Origin: an uncultured Elusimicrobium sp.
Lineage (GTDB): Bacteria; Elusimicrobiota; Elusimicrobia; Elusimicrobiales; Elusimicrobiaceae
Assembly (NCBI GenBank): GCA_902767385.1
Contig: CACXHA010000004.1
Span: 1-29,509, forward strand
DNA: 29,509 nt
Direction: 5' to 3'
How positions within the stretch are numbered: position 1 is the first letter of the stretch; each line of letters starts with the position of its first letter. Below the pieces are notes generated by a model. The model searched no databases and was not told where the DNA came from. It worked only from the letters and a program-made list of their open reading frames with translations. Positions 1 to 8,792 of this stretch are shown here, in pieces. Made by a program: the position numbers and the translations under genes.

Positions 1-1
1 G

Positions 2-43
2 GCCCGCAAGAAAAACTGGAAGTGGGAAGTTCGGATTCGCTAA
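2..43 (+). CDS. possible 3' end of a gene entering from the left
   Basis: The frame starting at base 2 stays open from the window edge to a TAA at 41-43 and would give a short, very basic C-terminus rich in Lys, Trp and Arg. Only 13 codons are visible, so neither identity nor reality can be judged. It would converge with the end of uvrA. Confidence 0.2.
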   Translation, partial: ARKKNWKWEVRIR

Positions 44-61
44 AACTTAAATCAGTAATGT

Positions 62-2962
62 TCATTTTTTGTTTTTCCCTGTGGATTTGGTGAGAGCGGA
101 GTGCTGTTTAACATACACGTCCACCGCATCTAATTCCGGCTTTAGATATTTACCCGTATAAGAAGTTTTGCAAGCCGCTACCTGGCGCGGAGTACCTTCG
201 CACACGATTTGGCCGCCCTTATCGCCGCCTTCAGGTCCCAGGTCAATGAGCCAATCGGCGGTTTTAATGACGTCTAAATTGTGTTCAATAATAAGTACGG
301 TGTTCCCTCTATCTGCTAGGTCGTGTAAAACGTGTAAGAGTTTATCAATATCGGCAAAGTGTAAACCGGTGGTGGGCTCGTCTAAGATATAAAGCGTGTT
401 TCCCGTCCCTTTGCGGGAAAGTTCGTCGGCCAGTTTGACGCGTTGGGCTTCTCCGCCGGACAAAGTAGTAGCTGCTTGGCCTAACTTAATATACCCCAGG
501 CCTACATCATTTAAAGTTTGTAAATAGCGTTTGATTTTGGGAATGGCACCAAAAAATTCTAGTGCTTGCGATACACTTAAATTAAGCACTTCGGCAATGT
601 TTTTGCCTTTAAATTTTACTTCTAACGTATCCTGGTTAAAACGGTTGCCGTTGCACTCTTCGCATTTCACATAAATATCGGGCAGAAATTGCATTTGAAT
701 TTTTAAAATGCCGTCGCCCTGGCATTTTTCGCACCGGCCGCCCTTGACGTTAAAGGAGAAACGACCCGGCTTGTAACCGCGGCGTTTCGCCTCGGGCATT
801 TGGGCAAATAAATCACGGATATGGGAGAACACCCCCGTATAGGTGGCAGGGTTGCTGCGCGGCGTTTTACCAATAGGACTTTGGTCTACGATGATAACTT
901 TATCAATGTTTTCTAAACCTTTAATTGTATCGTGGGCACCGGGCATCTCTTTGGCTCCGTAAAATTTGCGGGCAAGTTCCTTATACAAAATGTTGTGAAT
1001 TAGCGTACTTTTGCCCGAACCGGACACCCCGGTTACACACACTAGTTTCCCCAGCGGGATTTTAACATCTATATTTTTGAGGTTAAATTGTTTGGCCCCT
1101 TTGATGGTCAAAAATTTTCCGTTTCCTTTACGCAGTTGTGGGCGCGGTAAAATGAGGTTTCGCCCGTTTAAGTACGAGGCCGTAAGCGAAGTTTTGTTTT
1201 TAAGGAAATCTTTGGTGGACTGGCTGGCTACAATTTGCCCGCCGTTTTCACCGGCGGCAGGCCCCAGTTCTACCACATAATCGGACGCTAAAATGGTGTC
1301 CTTATCGTGCTCTACAATAATGAGCGTATTGTCCAAATCGCGCAGGTTTTTAAGGGTATCAATTAAGCGGTCATTATCGCGCGAGTGCAGACCGATGGTC
1401 GGTTCGTCCAGCACATATAAAACGCCTGTAAGCCCGGAGCCGATTTGCGTAGCTAAGTGGATACGCTGTGCCTCACCGCCTGACAAAGTTTGGCTTTTGC
1501 GGTTAAGCGTTAAATAAGAAAGCCCTACACTGTTTAAAAAGTTTAGACGAGCATTAATTTCTTTAAGTACGTCTTTGGCAATAATTTTTTCTTTGTCACT
1601 TAGTTTTAAATTAGCAAAGAACTCTTTGGCGGCGGATACCTGCATAGCCGAAATATCGTAAATGTTTTTACCGTTAATTTTAACGGCTAATGCTTCCGGT
1701 TTGAGGCGTTTGCCGTTGCAAACGGGGCATTCAATTTCGCGCATAAAACGTTGGGTAACTTCTTCCTTCACAAAGTCACTTTCCGATTCGGCTACGCGGC
1801 GTTTTAAGTTGGCAATTACGCCTTCAAAATCTTGTTCTCCGCCAGAAATAATAGAAGTATAAGTGGCTCCTCCTGTGCCGTACAACAAAAGGTCGCGCTG
1901 TGCTTTGGGCAGCTTGTTCCAAGGAGTAGTCATAGATATATGATTTTGGCGGCAGACCTGTTTTAAAATGTCGTAATAATAGCCGCTCCAGGAGTTTTTC
2001 CACCGGTGGGTGCGCGTAGTGACGGGATTGTCCCACGCTTCAATGGCCCCCTGGTTAATGGCTAGCGATTTATCCGGCACTACCAGGTCTTCATCTACTT
2101 CAATTTTAACACCCAGTCCGTTACATTCCGGGCAAGCTCCATAGGGGGAGTTGAAGGAAAAGAGGCGCGGCTCTAATTCACTAAAGCCGATACCACAATG
2201 TGCGCAAGCGTTAGATTCGCTATAAGTAAATTCTTTCGGATTTTTCCCTTCACTCTCTAAAATATGTACCAGGCCCTTGGCATAGCGCAAGGCATTTTCC
2301 AAACTTTCTACCAAGCGTTCTCGGTCAAATTCTTCCACAAAAATTTCGTCGGTTACCAGTTCAATGGTGTGCTTTTTGTAACGTTCTAAAACGGGGATTT
2401 CGTCCAAATTAATTACGGTGCCGTTGACCCGGGCTTTAACGTATCCTTCTTTTTTAAATTTTTTAAAAAGTTCCTCGTAAGTTCCCTGTCTGCCGCGGAT
2501 AACGGGAGCTAATACAAAAACGGTTTTTTCGTTAAATTTGCTTAAAATATCTTGCGCGATACCCTGTACGCTCCAGGTTTGCACTTCGCGCCCGCACTGC
2601 GGGCAGAAACGGTGCCCCACACGCGCAAAAAGTAAGCGCAAATAATCGTAAATCTCGGTGACGGTGGCTACGGTAGAGCGGGGGTTTTTAGAAGGGTTGC
2701 GTTGCTCAATAGAAATAGCGGGGGAAAGCCCTTCAATATGTTCCACGTCGGGTTTTTCCATGAGTTCCAAAAATTGGCGCGCGTAGGCGGACATGCTTTC
2801 CACATAACGGCGTTGGCCTTCAGCATAAATAGTGTCAAACGCAAGCGAGCTTTTGCCCGAGCCAGAAAGCCCCGTTACTACCACCATTTTATCTTTGGGG
2901 ATTTCAACGGAAATGTTTTTTAAATTATGACCTTTGGCGCCGATTACTTTAATTGATTTCAT
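62..2962 (-). CDS. uvrA: UvrABC excision nuclease subunit A
   Basis: UvrA is the damage-sensing ATPase of nucleotide excision repair; it forms a dimer, loads UvrB on lesions and acts in the cytoplasm. The 966-residue product has the usual family length and a tandem ABC-ATPase layout. It has an N-terminal Walker A (GLSGSGKS, residues 31-38) and a second P-loop (GVSGSGKST) in the C-terminal half. Both halves carry the ABC signature LSGGEAQR. Zinc-binding cysteine pairs are visible as CPQC, CAHC with CPEC, CPVC, and CEKC with CEEC. The start opens with the typical MKSIKVIGAKGHNLKNI-type sequence. No clear Shine-Dalgarno sequence is seen before the ATG. It is divergent from the gene at 3044 across an AT-rich 81-bp gap with TATAAT-like sequences on both strands. 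Confidence 0.98.
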   Translation of the reverse strand: MKSIKVIGAKGHNLKNISVEIPKDKMVVVTGLSGSGKSSLAFDTIYAEGQRRYVESMSAYARQFLELMEKPDVEHIEGLSPAISIEQRNPSKNPRSTVATVTEIYDYLRLLFARVGHRFCPQCGREVQTWSVQGIAQDILSKFNEKTVFVLAPVIRGRQGTYEELFKKFKKEGYVKARVNGTVINLDEIPVLERYKKHTIELVTDEIFVEEFDRERLVESLENALRYAKGLVHILESEGKNPKEFTYSESNACAHCGIGFSELEPRLFSFNSPYGACPECNGLGVKIEVDEDLVVPDKSLAINQGAIEAWDNPVTTRTHRWKNSWSGYYYDILKQVCRQNHISMTTPWNKLPKAQRDLLLYGTGGATYTSIISGGEQDFEGVIANLKRRVAESESDFVKEEVTQRFMREIECPVCNGKRLKPEALAVKINGKNIYDISAMQVSAAKEFFANLKLSDKEKIIAKDVLKEINARLNFLNSVGLSYLTLNRKSQTLSGGEAQRIHLATQIGSGLTGVLYVLDEPTIGLHSRDNDRLIDTLKNLRDLDNTLIIVEHDKDTILASDYVVELGPAAGENGGQIVASQSTKDFLKNKTSLTASYLNGRNLILPRPQLRKGNGKFLTIKGAKQFNLKNIDVKIPLGKLVCVTGVSGSGKSTLIHNILYKELARKFYGAKEMPGAHDTIKGLENIDKVIIVDQSPIGKTPRSNPATYTGVFSHIRDLFAQMPEAKRRGYKPGRFSFNVKGGRCEKCQGDGILKIQMQFLPDIYVKCEECNGNRFNQDTLEVKFKGKNIAEVLNLSVSQALEFFGAIPKIKRYLQTLNDVGLGYIKLGQAATTLSGGEAQRVKLADELSRKGTGNTLYILDEPTTGLHFADIDKLLHVLHDLADRGNTVLIIEHNLDVIKTADWLIDLGPEGGDKGGQIVCEGTPRQVAACKTSYTGKYLKPELDAVDVYVKQHSALTKSTGKNKK

Positions 2963-3007
2963 ACAAACAGATTAGGGGCTACGTTCTCAATTACTTTAAA
3001 TATATTA

Positions 3008-3013
3008 TATAAT
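3008..3013 (+). promoter_or_regulatory. -10 element of the operon starting at 3044
   Basis: A perfect TATAAT lies in a very AT-rich intergenic region 30 bp before the GTG start. The reverse complement of the same patch also offers a TATAAT-like element for uvrA, so the gap probably holds divergent promoters. No convincing -35 box is visible. Confidence 0.5.
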
Positions 3014-3043
3014 TTTTATATATCTTAACTTGGGGAAAACCGC

Positions 3044-4093
3044 GTGAAAAAACCGCTTAAATACCTCCTCTATGCCGTAGGGATGCTCTTGTCTATAGGC
3101 ATTTTAACTGTAATGATTTATAATGCCAAGGACAGCTTTATTAAAATTTGGCAAGGGGTAAGAACTAAATATCTGTTTTTGTCATTGTTATCTTCGGTAC
3201 TCATTTATATAGCTATGGGGATGAGCCTTTATGAAATGCTGCGCATTATGGGGCGGCGTATCAGTAAAAGTGCTGCGGTGGGGATTGCTCTTGTTTCTAC
3301 GACGGTAAATTATTTGGTTTCTTCGCTCGGAGCCAGCGGATTTGCCTTGCGCGCCCACCTGCTAAACCGCCGCAAGATTCCGTTTGGTATGTGCGTAACA
3401 GCCAGTATTGTGATTACGGTTTTGTTGTATTTTGTGCTGGCCATTATTATTTTGCAGGGCTCTGTGCTCATGTTGTTTAACTCGTCGGCCACTACTTGGC
3501 AGTTAGCTGAGAATTTTGGGCTTATTGCCGGAATGTGTATTGTTTGTGTGCTCATTACGGCATTTTTGTTTAATGATGAGTTGCGTTCCAAATGGTTACG
3601 CAAAGCGTTTAGGCTGCTTAATAAAGTGTTATTCCACGTGTTTGGGGCGCTTATTCCCAAAGACCGTTATACTGATTTTGCCGCCCAATTGGACGAAGGA
3701 ATTGAACTTATCCATAAGAAGAAACACAAATTAACCAGTACCATTGTGTACGTATGTGCAGACTGGTTTTTTACTATTATGGTGCTTTATTTTGCCTTTC
3801 GTGCGGTAGGGGTATACATTGCGCCCGGTGTATTAGTGGCCGGGTTTGCCGTAGGGATGGTAACAACGCTGATTCCCATTTTGCCTAGTGGTTTGGGGGC
3901 TATGGAGCTAGCTATGACGGCTGTTTTTAGCCAAATGGGGATTGACTGGGATGCGGCACTAATGGCTACGCTTATTTACCGCGTAGTATATTATGTAATC
4001 CCCGGGATTGTAAGCATTTTTATTTACTGGGGGCTTCAGCTTTCTTCCCCTAGTGAGGAACCCAAACGTCGTCGTAAAGGAGTACGCGCATGA
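3044..4093 (+). CDS. LPG-synthase-like integral membrane protein (UPF0104 type)
   Basis: This 349-residue protein has multiple hydrophobic membrane segments and resembles the lysylphosphatidylglycerol synthase transmembrane domain family, also called UPF0104, which acts as a flippase-like or membrane module. It lacks the cytoplasmic aminoacyl-transferase domain of full MprF, so lipid lysylation cannot be inferred. Family-like features are the glycine-rich VSSLGASGFALRAHLL segment near residue 100 and the ILPSGLGAMELAMTAVF segment near residue 285. The start is GTG at 3044, with GGGGAAAA about 6 nt upstream. The C-terminus is basic and probably cytoplasmic. The stop overlaps the next start (ATGA), implying translational coupling. 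Confidence 0.8.
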   Translation: MKKPLKYLLYAVGMLLSIGILTVMIYNAKDSFIKIWQGVRTKYLFLSLLSSVLIYIAMGMSLYEMLRIMGRRISKSAAVGIALVSTTVNYLVSSLGASGFALRAHLLNRRKIPFGMCVTASIVITVLLYFVLAIIILQGSVLMLFNSSATTWQLAENFGLIAGMCIVCVLITAFLFNDELRSKWLRKAFRLLNKVLFHVFGALIPKDRYTDFAAQLDEGIELIHKKKHKLTSTIVYVCADWFFTIMVLYFAFRAVGVYIAPGVLVAGFAVGMVTTLIPILPSGLGAMELAMTAVFSQMGIDWDAALMATLIYRVVYYVIPGIVSIFIYWGLQLSSPSEEPKRRRKGVRA

Positions 4094-4596
4094 TTGAAAA
4101 ATTGGGCCCGCTTACACCGCAAATAGATCCCAGTTGTTTTGTGCATAAAACTGCTTCTGTAATAGGGCAAGTAACTTTAGCTAAAAATGTTTCCGTATTC
4201 CCTTGTGCCGTGTTGCGCGGCGATATAGCCGCTATTAGCGTGGGGGAAGGTTCTAATATCCAGGATAACGCGTGTTTGCACGTAAACTACGACGCTCCCT
4301 GTCAAATCGGGCGCGGCGTAAGTGTGGGTCATGGAGCGGTAGTGCACGGCAGTAAAATTGGCGATAACGTGATTATCGGCATGAACGCCGTTGTGATGGA
4401 AACGGAAATCGGGCCCAATTGTATTATTGGGGCGGGGGCCGTAGTGCCGGCGGGGAAAAGCATACCGGCAGGGTCCTTAGTGATGGGCGTTCCGGCCAAA
4501 GTGGTGCGCCAGTTAGAGGAAGAGGAAGTGAACGGTATTTTGCAAAACGCACGCGAGTATGCCAAGGCAATTCCCGTTTTTAAAGAACAGGCGTAA
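4090..4596 (+). CDS. gamma-carbonic-anhydrase-family hexapeptide protein
   Basis: This 168-residue protein is a left-handed beta-helix of the gamma-carbonic anhydrase / YrdA-PaaY family; members are trimers, often with a metal between subunits. Hexapeptide repeats run through the middle of the chain (for example IGRGVSVGHGAVVHGSKIGDNVIIG). The histidines expected as metal ligands are present in NACLHVN and in GHGAVVHG. Family members include true carbonic anhydrases and proteins of unknown substrate, so the reaction is not certain. It overlaps the preceding gene by 4 bp and lies 5 bp before the response regulator, so it belongs to the same operon. Confidence 0.88.
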   Translation: MIEKLGPLTPQIDPSCFVHKTASVIGQVTLAKNVSVFPCAVLRGDIAAISVGEGSNIQDNACLHVNYDAPCQIGRGVSVGHGAVVHGSKIGDNVIIGMNAVVMETEIGPNCIIGAGAVVPAGKSIPAGSLVMGVPAKVVRQLEEEEVNGILQNAREYAKAIPVFKEQA

Positions 4597-4601
4597 GAAT
4601 T

Positions 4602-4967
4602 ATGAAAAAAATTGTTTTAATTGAAGATTCTAAAGTATTAGGTACGGCTCTAGTGGGGGCTTTGAAAGTAGAAGGGATAGAAACCCATTGGGCCCCTAAT
4701 GGCGTAGCAGGCGTATCCTTGGCTAAGGCGCAAAAGCCTGATTTGATTTTACTGGATTTAATGCTGCCCAAATTAAGCGGTTTTGACGTATGTAAGCTGC
4801 TTAAAACCGATAATGCTACTTGGCGTATTCCGATTGTAATTATGTCTACGCTTGCGGACCCTGAATCGCGTGAACGCGCTACCGAGGCGGGGGCCGATTA
4901 TTTTATCCCCAAACCGTATAATCTGGCGGAAACGTTGGCGGAAATTAAAAAAATCTTAAAAATCTAG
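4602..4967 (+). CDS. single-domain response regulator (CheY-like receiver)
   Basis: This 121-residue protein is only a receiver domain, with no output domain, so it must signal by protein contact. The acidic pair E8-D9, the phospho-acceptor D52 (LLDLMLPKLSG), S82/T83 and K104 (FIPKP) match the receiver active site. The frame begins 6 nt after the previous stop. It is followed 8 bp later by a TPR protein that could be its partner or target. No histidine kinase is present in the window, so the input is unknown. Confidence 0.93.
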   Translation: MKKIVLIEDSKVLGTALVGALKVEGIETHWAPNGVAGVSLAKAQKPDLILLDLMLPKLSGFDVCKLLKTDNATWRIPIVIMSTLADPESRERATEAGADYFIPKPYNLAETLAEIKKILKI

Positions 4968-4975
4968 GAGGTTTT

Positions 4976-6034
4976 ATGGCTTTTGATAGCAACGCAATTT
5001 TGGAACTGTTGGAATTAAATGAGCCGGCGCAAGCACTTTTGAAACTTAAAAAAGCGCGCCAAAAAGATACGCAAGTTTTGTTTTTGGAGGGGGAAGCGCA
5101 CCGTCAACTGGGGAGTTTTGAAACCGCTTTAAAAACCTATGCCAAGGCGCTTAACATTGCCGATGTGGCAGAGGACCGCATGGATATTTTGCTGGCGATG
5201 TCGGCCTGTTACCGCACGCTGGGGCACGCGGCGCTGGCTTATGAACTGGCGCTAGAGACGTTGGAAATGGCCAAAGAATTGGAAATGGACGATTATGAAA
5301 TCCGCGCCATGCAAGAGATGGGAATGTCTTTACGGGCGTGGGGAAAGTTGGAAGAGGCATTAGAGCTTTTAGATGCGGTTTTAGCCGCGTATGTGCAGCT
5401 GAAAGACTACGCCGGGCAAAGCTTTATTCATTGGGCCAAGGGGGGAATTTTCCGTCTGCAAGGTCACTTTGAGGAAGGAATTTTTCAATTTAAAAAATCC
5501 GTAGCGTTGGCTAAAAAAATCGGCGATAAGATTAACGAGGCCTACGGTTACTGCGGGTTGGCCGGCATTAGCCGCATTTGCGGGAAAGTGGACGAGTGTG
5601 TAAAAAATTATAAACTGGCTGAGAAGATTTTTAAAAATTCACAAGACGTTTTTGGTAAAGCTTATACACAATGCGGGATGGCCAACGGATTGCGCCAACA
5701 GGGTAAATACGACGAGGCGCTACGCCATTATAATTTGGCTGATAAACTTTATTCGTCCATTGGCGACAAAGTGGACCTGGGGTTTGTAAAATGGGGGCGC
5801 GCCGATGTATTACGCCGCAAAAACAAATTGGAATTGGCTCTAAAAGATTTGCAAGAAGCGCGCGTGTTGTTTGATAATTCCGACGAGAAACGCGGGCAAA
5901 TTTTAACTAAGCTTTCCCTGGCGCAGGTCTTATATGCTTTGGGCCACACCGACGAGGCCGAAGAGCTTTATGATTTAGGTGTCAAACAGGCCCGTGCCGA
6001 AGAACTGCACACGTATTTGGAAAGTTATACATGA
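4976..6034 (+). CDS. tetratricopeptide-repeat protein
   Basis: The 352-residue protein is almost wholly made of TPR-like helix pairs from about residue 15 to the C-terminus; typical units read A-x-x-x-x-G-x-x-x-E-A-L and A-Y-G-Y-C-G-L-A. There is no signal peptide or membrane segment, so it is a cytoplasmic scaffold. GGAGG lies 5 nt before the ATG. As last gene of the operon and directly after the receiver protein it is a reasonable candidate for a phospho-dependent partner, but this is inference from position alone. A strong terminator follows 18 bp downstream. Confidence 0.88.
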   Translation: MAFDSNAILELLELNEPAQALLKLKKARQKDTQVLFLEGEAHRQLGSFETALKTYAKALNIADVAEDRMDILLAMSACYRTLGHAALAYELALETLEMAKELEMDDYEIRAMQEMGMSLRAWGKLEEALELLDAVLAAYVQLKDYAGQSFIHWAKGGIFRLQGHFEEGIFQFKKSVALAKKIGDKINEAYGYCGLAGISRICGKVDECVKNYKLAEKIFKNSQDVFGKAYTQCGMANGLRQQGKYDEALRHYNLADKLYSSIGDKVDLGFVKWGRADVLRRKNKLELALKDLQEARVLFDNSDEKRGQILTKLSLAQVLYALGHTDEAEELYDLGVKQARAEELHTYLESYT

Positions 6035-6051
6035 GATTATTGGAAAGAGTC

Positions 6052-6080
6052 AAAAACGCCCGCATTTCGCGGGCGTTTTT
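6052..6080. terminator. bidirectional intrinsic terminator
   Basis: The arms 6052-6063 (AAAAACGCCCGC) and 6069-6080 are perfect complements around a 5-nt loop. A T-run follows on the plus strand and another on the minus strand. It lies between the convergent operons ending at 6034 and 6107 and serves both. Confidence 0.95.
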
Positions 6081-6106
6081 GCTGTTAATAGTTGGGTCAA
6101 ACTTGC

Positions 6107-6919
6107 TTACAGGTCATAAAATTTGGCCACAATATGCCACGCTTCTTTGGCAGTATCTACAATCGGGCAGAGGTGTTTATCTTCCATGGAAATCACACCG
6201 TATTTAGCTAAAGCATCTACATTAAAGACAGACGTCCAGAATTCTTTACCTACCAGTACTACGGGGATTTTTTTCTTTTTACTGGTTTGAATTAGCGTTA
6301 AGATTTCAAACAATTCGTCAAATGTACCAAACCCGCCCGGGAACACTACAAACGCACGCGCACGCAGTACAAAGTGCAATTTACGGATTGCAAAATAATG
6401 AAACAAGAAGGCCAAATTTTGGGTGATATATGGGTTGGGTTCTTGTTCATGCGGTAAGGTAATATTAAGCCCAATGCTACGCCCGCCGTTTTCATACGCA
6501 CCGCGGTTGGCGGCTTCCATAATGCCGGGCCCACCGCCGGTAACAACAGAAAATCTTTCCCCGGCGTTTTCTACGACCAGTTTTGTAAATAGGCGTGCTT
6601 CGTCGTAATATTTGCTTAAAGACAGCAATCCCTGGGCTGCTTTTACTTTATTTTGCAGGGTAATATCTTTGGGTTTTTTAGCTAGCTTTTTTTGTGCATC
6701 AGCCAGTTTTTCTTTTGCAACGGCTGTTTCGGAAATCCGGGCACTTCCAAAACAAACAATCGTTTCTGTGACACCTTTTTTGCGGAAATAAATTTCCGGC
6801 TTTAAAGTTTCCAATTCCATGCGTACGGGGCGCAGGTCATCATTTTTTAAAAGCTCAACGTCTTCGTAGGCTTTGATGTAAGAAGAGGAATGCTTACTGA
6901 TTTCTTTTGTTTTCTTCAT
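6107..6919 (-). CDS. LOG-family nucleotide 5'-monophosphate phosphoribohydrolase
   Basis: This 270-residue protein belongs to the family first annotated as lysine decarboxylase-like and now known as LOG or PpnN-like. Members cleave the N-glycosidic bond of nucleoside monophosphates, including cytokinin nucleotides. The diagnostic motifs GGGPGIMEAANRG and PGGFGTFDELFE are intact. An extra charged N-terminal segment of about 70 residues precedes the core, so it is longer than the small LOG type of about 190 residues. GAGGGA precedes the ATG. It begins 7 bp after dxs and is the last gene of the isoprenoid operon, which suggests, but does not show, an isopentenylated nucleotide substrate. Confidence 0.85.
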   Translation of the reverse strand: MKKTKEISKHSSSYIKAYEDVELLKNDDLRPVRMELETLKPEIYFRKKGVTETIVCFGSARISETAVAKEKLADAQKKLAKKPKDITLQNKVKAAQGLLSLSKYYDEARLFTKLVVENAGERFSVVTGGGPGIMEAANRGAYENGGRSIGLNITLPHEQEPNPYITQNLAFLFHYFAIRKLHFVLRARAFVVFPGGFGTFDELFEILTLIQTSKKKKIPVVLVGKEFWTSVFNVDALAKYGVISMEDKHLCPIVDTAKEAWHIVAKFYDL

Positions 6920-6926
6920 AGTTCCC

Positions 6927-8783
6927 TCACTTAATTTTCCACTGCAAAATATGTTTTACAATCGCAGCTTCACTAATGCCTACTTGGTCGTAAAGCAGGG
7001 CAGATTTAGCGTGCTGTACAAATTCATCTCCAATACCCAAACGAAGCAGATGGGTATTTTTGCCGGTATCGGCCAGATATTCGGCTACGGCCGAGCCAAA
7101 GCCTGCCGCCAATATATTGTCTTCCACCGTCACTAATTTGTTTGTACGCTTAGCAGCTTCGTCAATAAGTGCGGTGTCTAGCGGTTTAATAAAACGCATA
7201 TTGATGACCCCGACGTCCACGCCTTTGTCACGCAGCGTTTCGGCAGCTTTTAAGGCGGGGTGTACGCGGTTGCCAATGGCTAAAATCGTAACGTCTTTGC
7301 CTTTGGTAAGCCAGGACCCTTTGCCAATATCTAACGCCTTTAATTCTTTGTCAAGCGGTACACCAAATCCGGTTCCGCGTGGGTAGCGCAAGATAAAGGG
7401 TGCTTTAGCTGCAAAGGCCGTTTTTAAAAGGTGCTGCAGTTCGTTTTCATCAGCGGGGGCTGCCATAATTAAGTTGGGGATACTACGCAAAAAACTAATG
7501 TCAAACACGCCGTGGTGCGTGGGGCCGTCTTCTCCTACCAGGCCGGCCCGGTCCAACGCAAAGACAACGGGTAATTTCTGCAAACAAATATCGTGTAAGA
7601 TCTGGTCATAGCAACGTTGCGCAAAAGTGGAATAAAGGGCGACTAGCGGTTTTTCTCCTCCGGCAGCAAGACCGGCGGCAAAGGTAGCCGCATGCTCTTC
7701 GGCAATTCCTACGTCAAAGTATCTTGACGGGAATTTATTGCGAAACGCATCTAGCCCCGTTCCTTCGGGCATGGCGGCGGTAATCGCACAAATTTTGGGG
7801 TCTTCTTCCGCTAAATTTACCAGCGCTTGGGAAAAGGCCTTGGTAAACGTAATGGTACCCAATTTGCCCAAAGAGTCCCCCGTTTCTACATCAAAAATAC
7901 CGACGCCATGAAATTTGGTGGGGTTTTTTTCGGCGGGTTCATATCCTTTTCCTTTTTTAGTAACCACGTGGAGCATGACGGGCCCTTTGACGGTTTTTAG
8001 CGTTTCTAACACTTCTAAGAGAGCATTAATATCGTTTCCGTCCACCGGACCGAAGTAACGAAATCCCATTTCTTCAAACAAAGTTCCCGGAAATAAAATG
8101 GAGCGTGCCCGTTTGGCCAGTTTGGCAGCATTGTTACCAATTTCATCAAAGCGTTTTAAAAAGTTGGTTGCTTTTTCTTCAGCTAGTTGGACGTACTTTG
8201 TGGTAAGTAGTTTTGTTAAAGCCGTCCCTAAAGCACCCACACGCTGAGAAATAAACATTTGGTTGTCATTTAAAATAACGAGTATATCCGTACGCAAAAG
8301 GCCTGCGTTTTGCATGGCTTCATAGGCCATACCACCGGTTAAACAACCGTCCCCTACCACGGCGATTACGCGGTGTTTTTGATGTTGTTGGTCGCGCGCG
8401 ATCGCCAGCCCTAACGCAGCGGAAACCGCGGTGGAGGCGTGCCCGGTCCCAAAAGCGTCGTATTCGCTTTCGGTCCGTTTGGGAAAACCGCTTAAGCCCC
8501 CTTTGGTGCGAATGGTAGCAAAATCTTTTTGTCGCCCGGTTAGCAGTTTGTGCGCGTAGGCTTGGTGGCCGGTATCAAATACAATTTTATCTTCGGGCGT
8601 GTTATAAACATAATGCAGTGCGGTAATAATTTCCACTGCTCCTAAACTAGACCCTAAATGACCCCCATTTTTGCTGGCGGTTTTAATGATTACGTCGCGC
8701 AGTTCCTGGCACAAAGTAGGTAAGTGCTCTTTTTTAATCAGGCGTAAATCGTGCGGGGTTTGGATACTGGGCAGTACTTTCAT
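6927..8783 (-). CDS. dxs: 1-deoxy-D-xylulose-5-phosphate synthase
   Basis: Dxs condenses pyruvate and glyceraldehyde 3-phosphate to DXP, the first step of the MEP isoprenoid pathway and the entry to thiamine and pyridoxal synthesis. At 618 residues it has normal length. The thiamine-diphosphate site is visible as GDGCLTGGMAYEAMQNAG followed by the NDNQM segment. The glutamate motif GIAEEHAATFAAG and the DRAGLVGEDGPTHHG segment mark the transketolase-like second domain, followed by a C-terminal transketolase domain. AAGGAG lies 7 nt before the start. It is 9 bp downstream of the prenyl synthase and co-transcribed with it. Confidence 0.97.
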   Translation of the reverse strand: MKVLPSIQTPHDLRLIKKEHLPTLCQELRDVIIKTASKNGGHLGSSLGAVEIITALHYVYNTPEDKIVFDTGHQAYAHKLLTGRQKDFATIRTKGGLSGFPKRTESEYDAFGTGHASTAVSAALGLAIARDQQHQKHRVIAVVGDGCLTGGMAYEAMQNAGLLRTDILVILNDNQMFISQRVGALGTALTKLLTTKYVQLAEEKATNFLKRFDEIGNNAAKLAKRARSILFPGTLFEEMGFRYFGPVDGNDINALLEVLETLKTVKGPVMLHVVTKKGKGYEPAEKNPTKFHGVGIFDVETGDSLGKLGTITFTKAFSQALVNLAEEDPKICAITAAMPEGTGLDAFRNKFPSRYFDVGIAEEHAATFAAGLAAGGEKPLVALYSTFAQRCYDQILHDICLQKLPVVFALDRAGLVGEDGPTHHGVFDISFLRSIPNLIMAAPADENELQHLLKTAFAAKAPFILRYPRGTGFGVPLDKELKALDIGKGSWLTKGKDVTILAIGNRVHPALKAAETLRDKGVDVGVINMRFIKPLDTALIDEAAKRTNKLVTVEDNILAAGFGSAVAEYLADTGKNTHLLRLGIGDEFVQHAKSALLYDQVGISEAAIVKHILQWKIK

Positions 8784-8792
8784 ACGCGCTCC

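Noticed and set aside
1824..2036. Frames antisense to uvrA, and similar frames over dxs and the virion genes
   Set aside because: They are shadows of well-supported genes, without ribosome-binding sites or protein-like composition.
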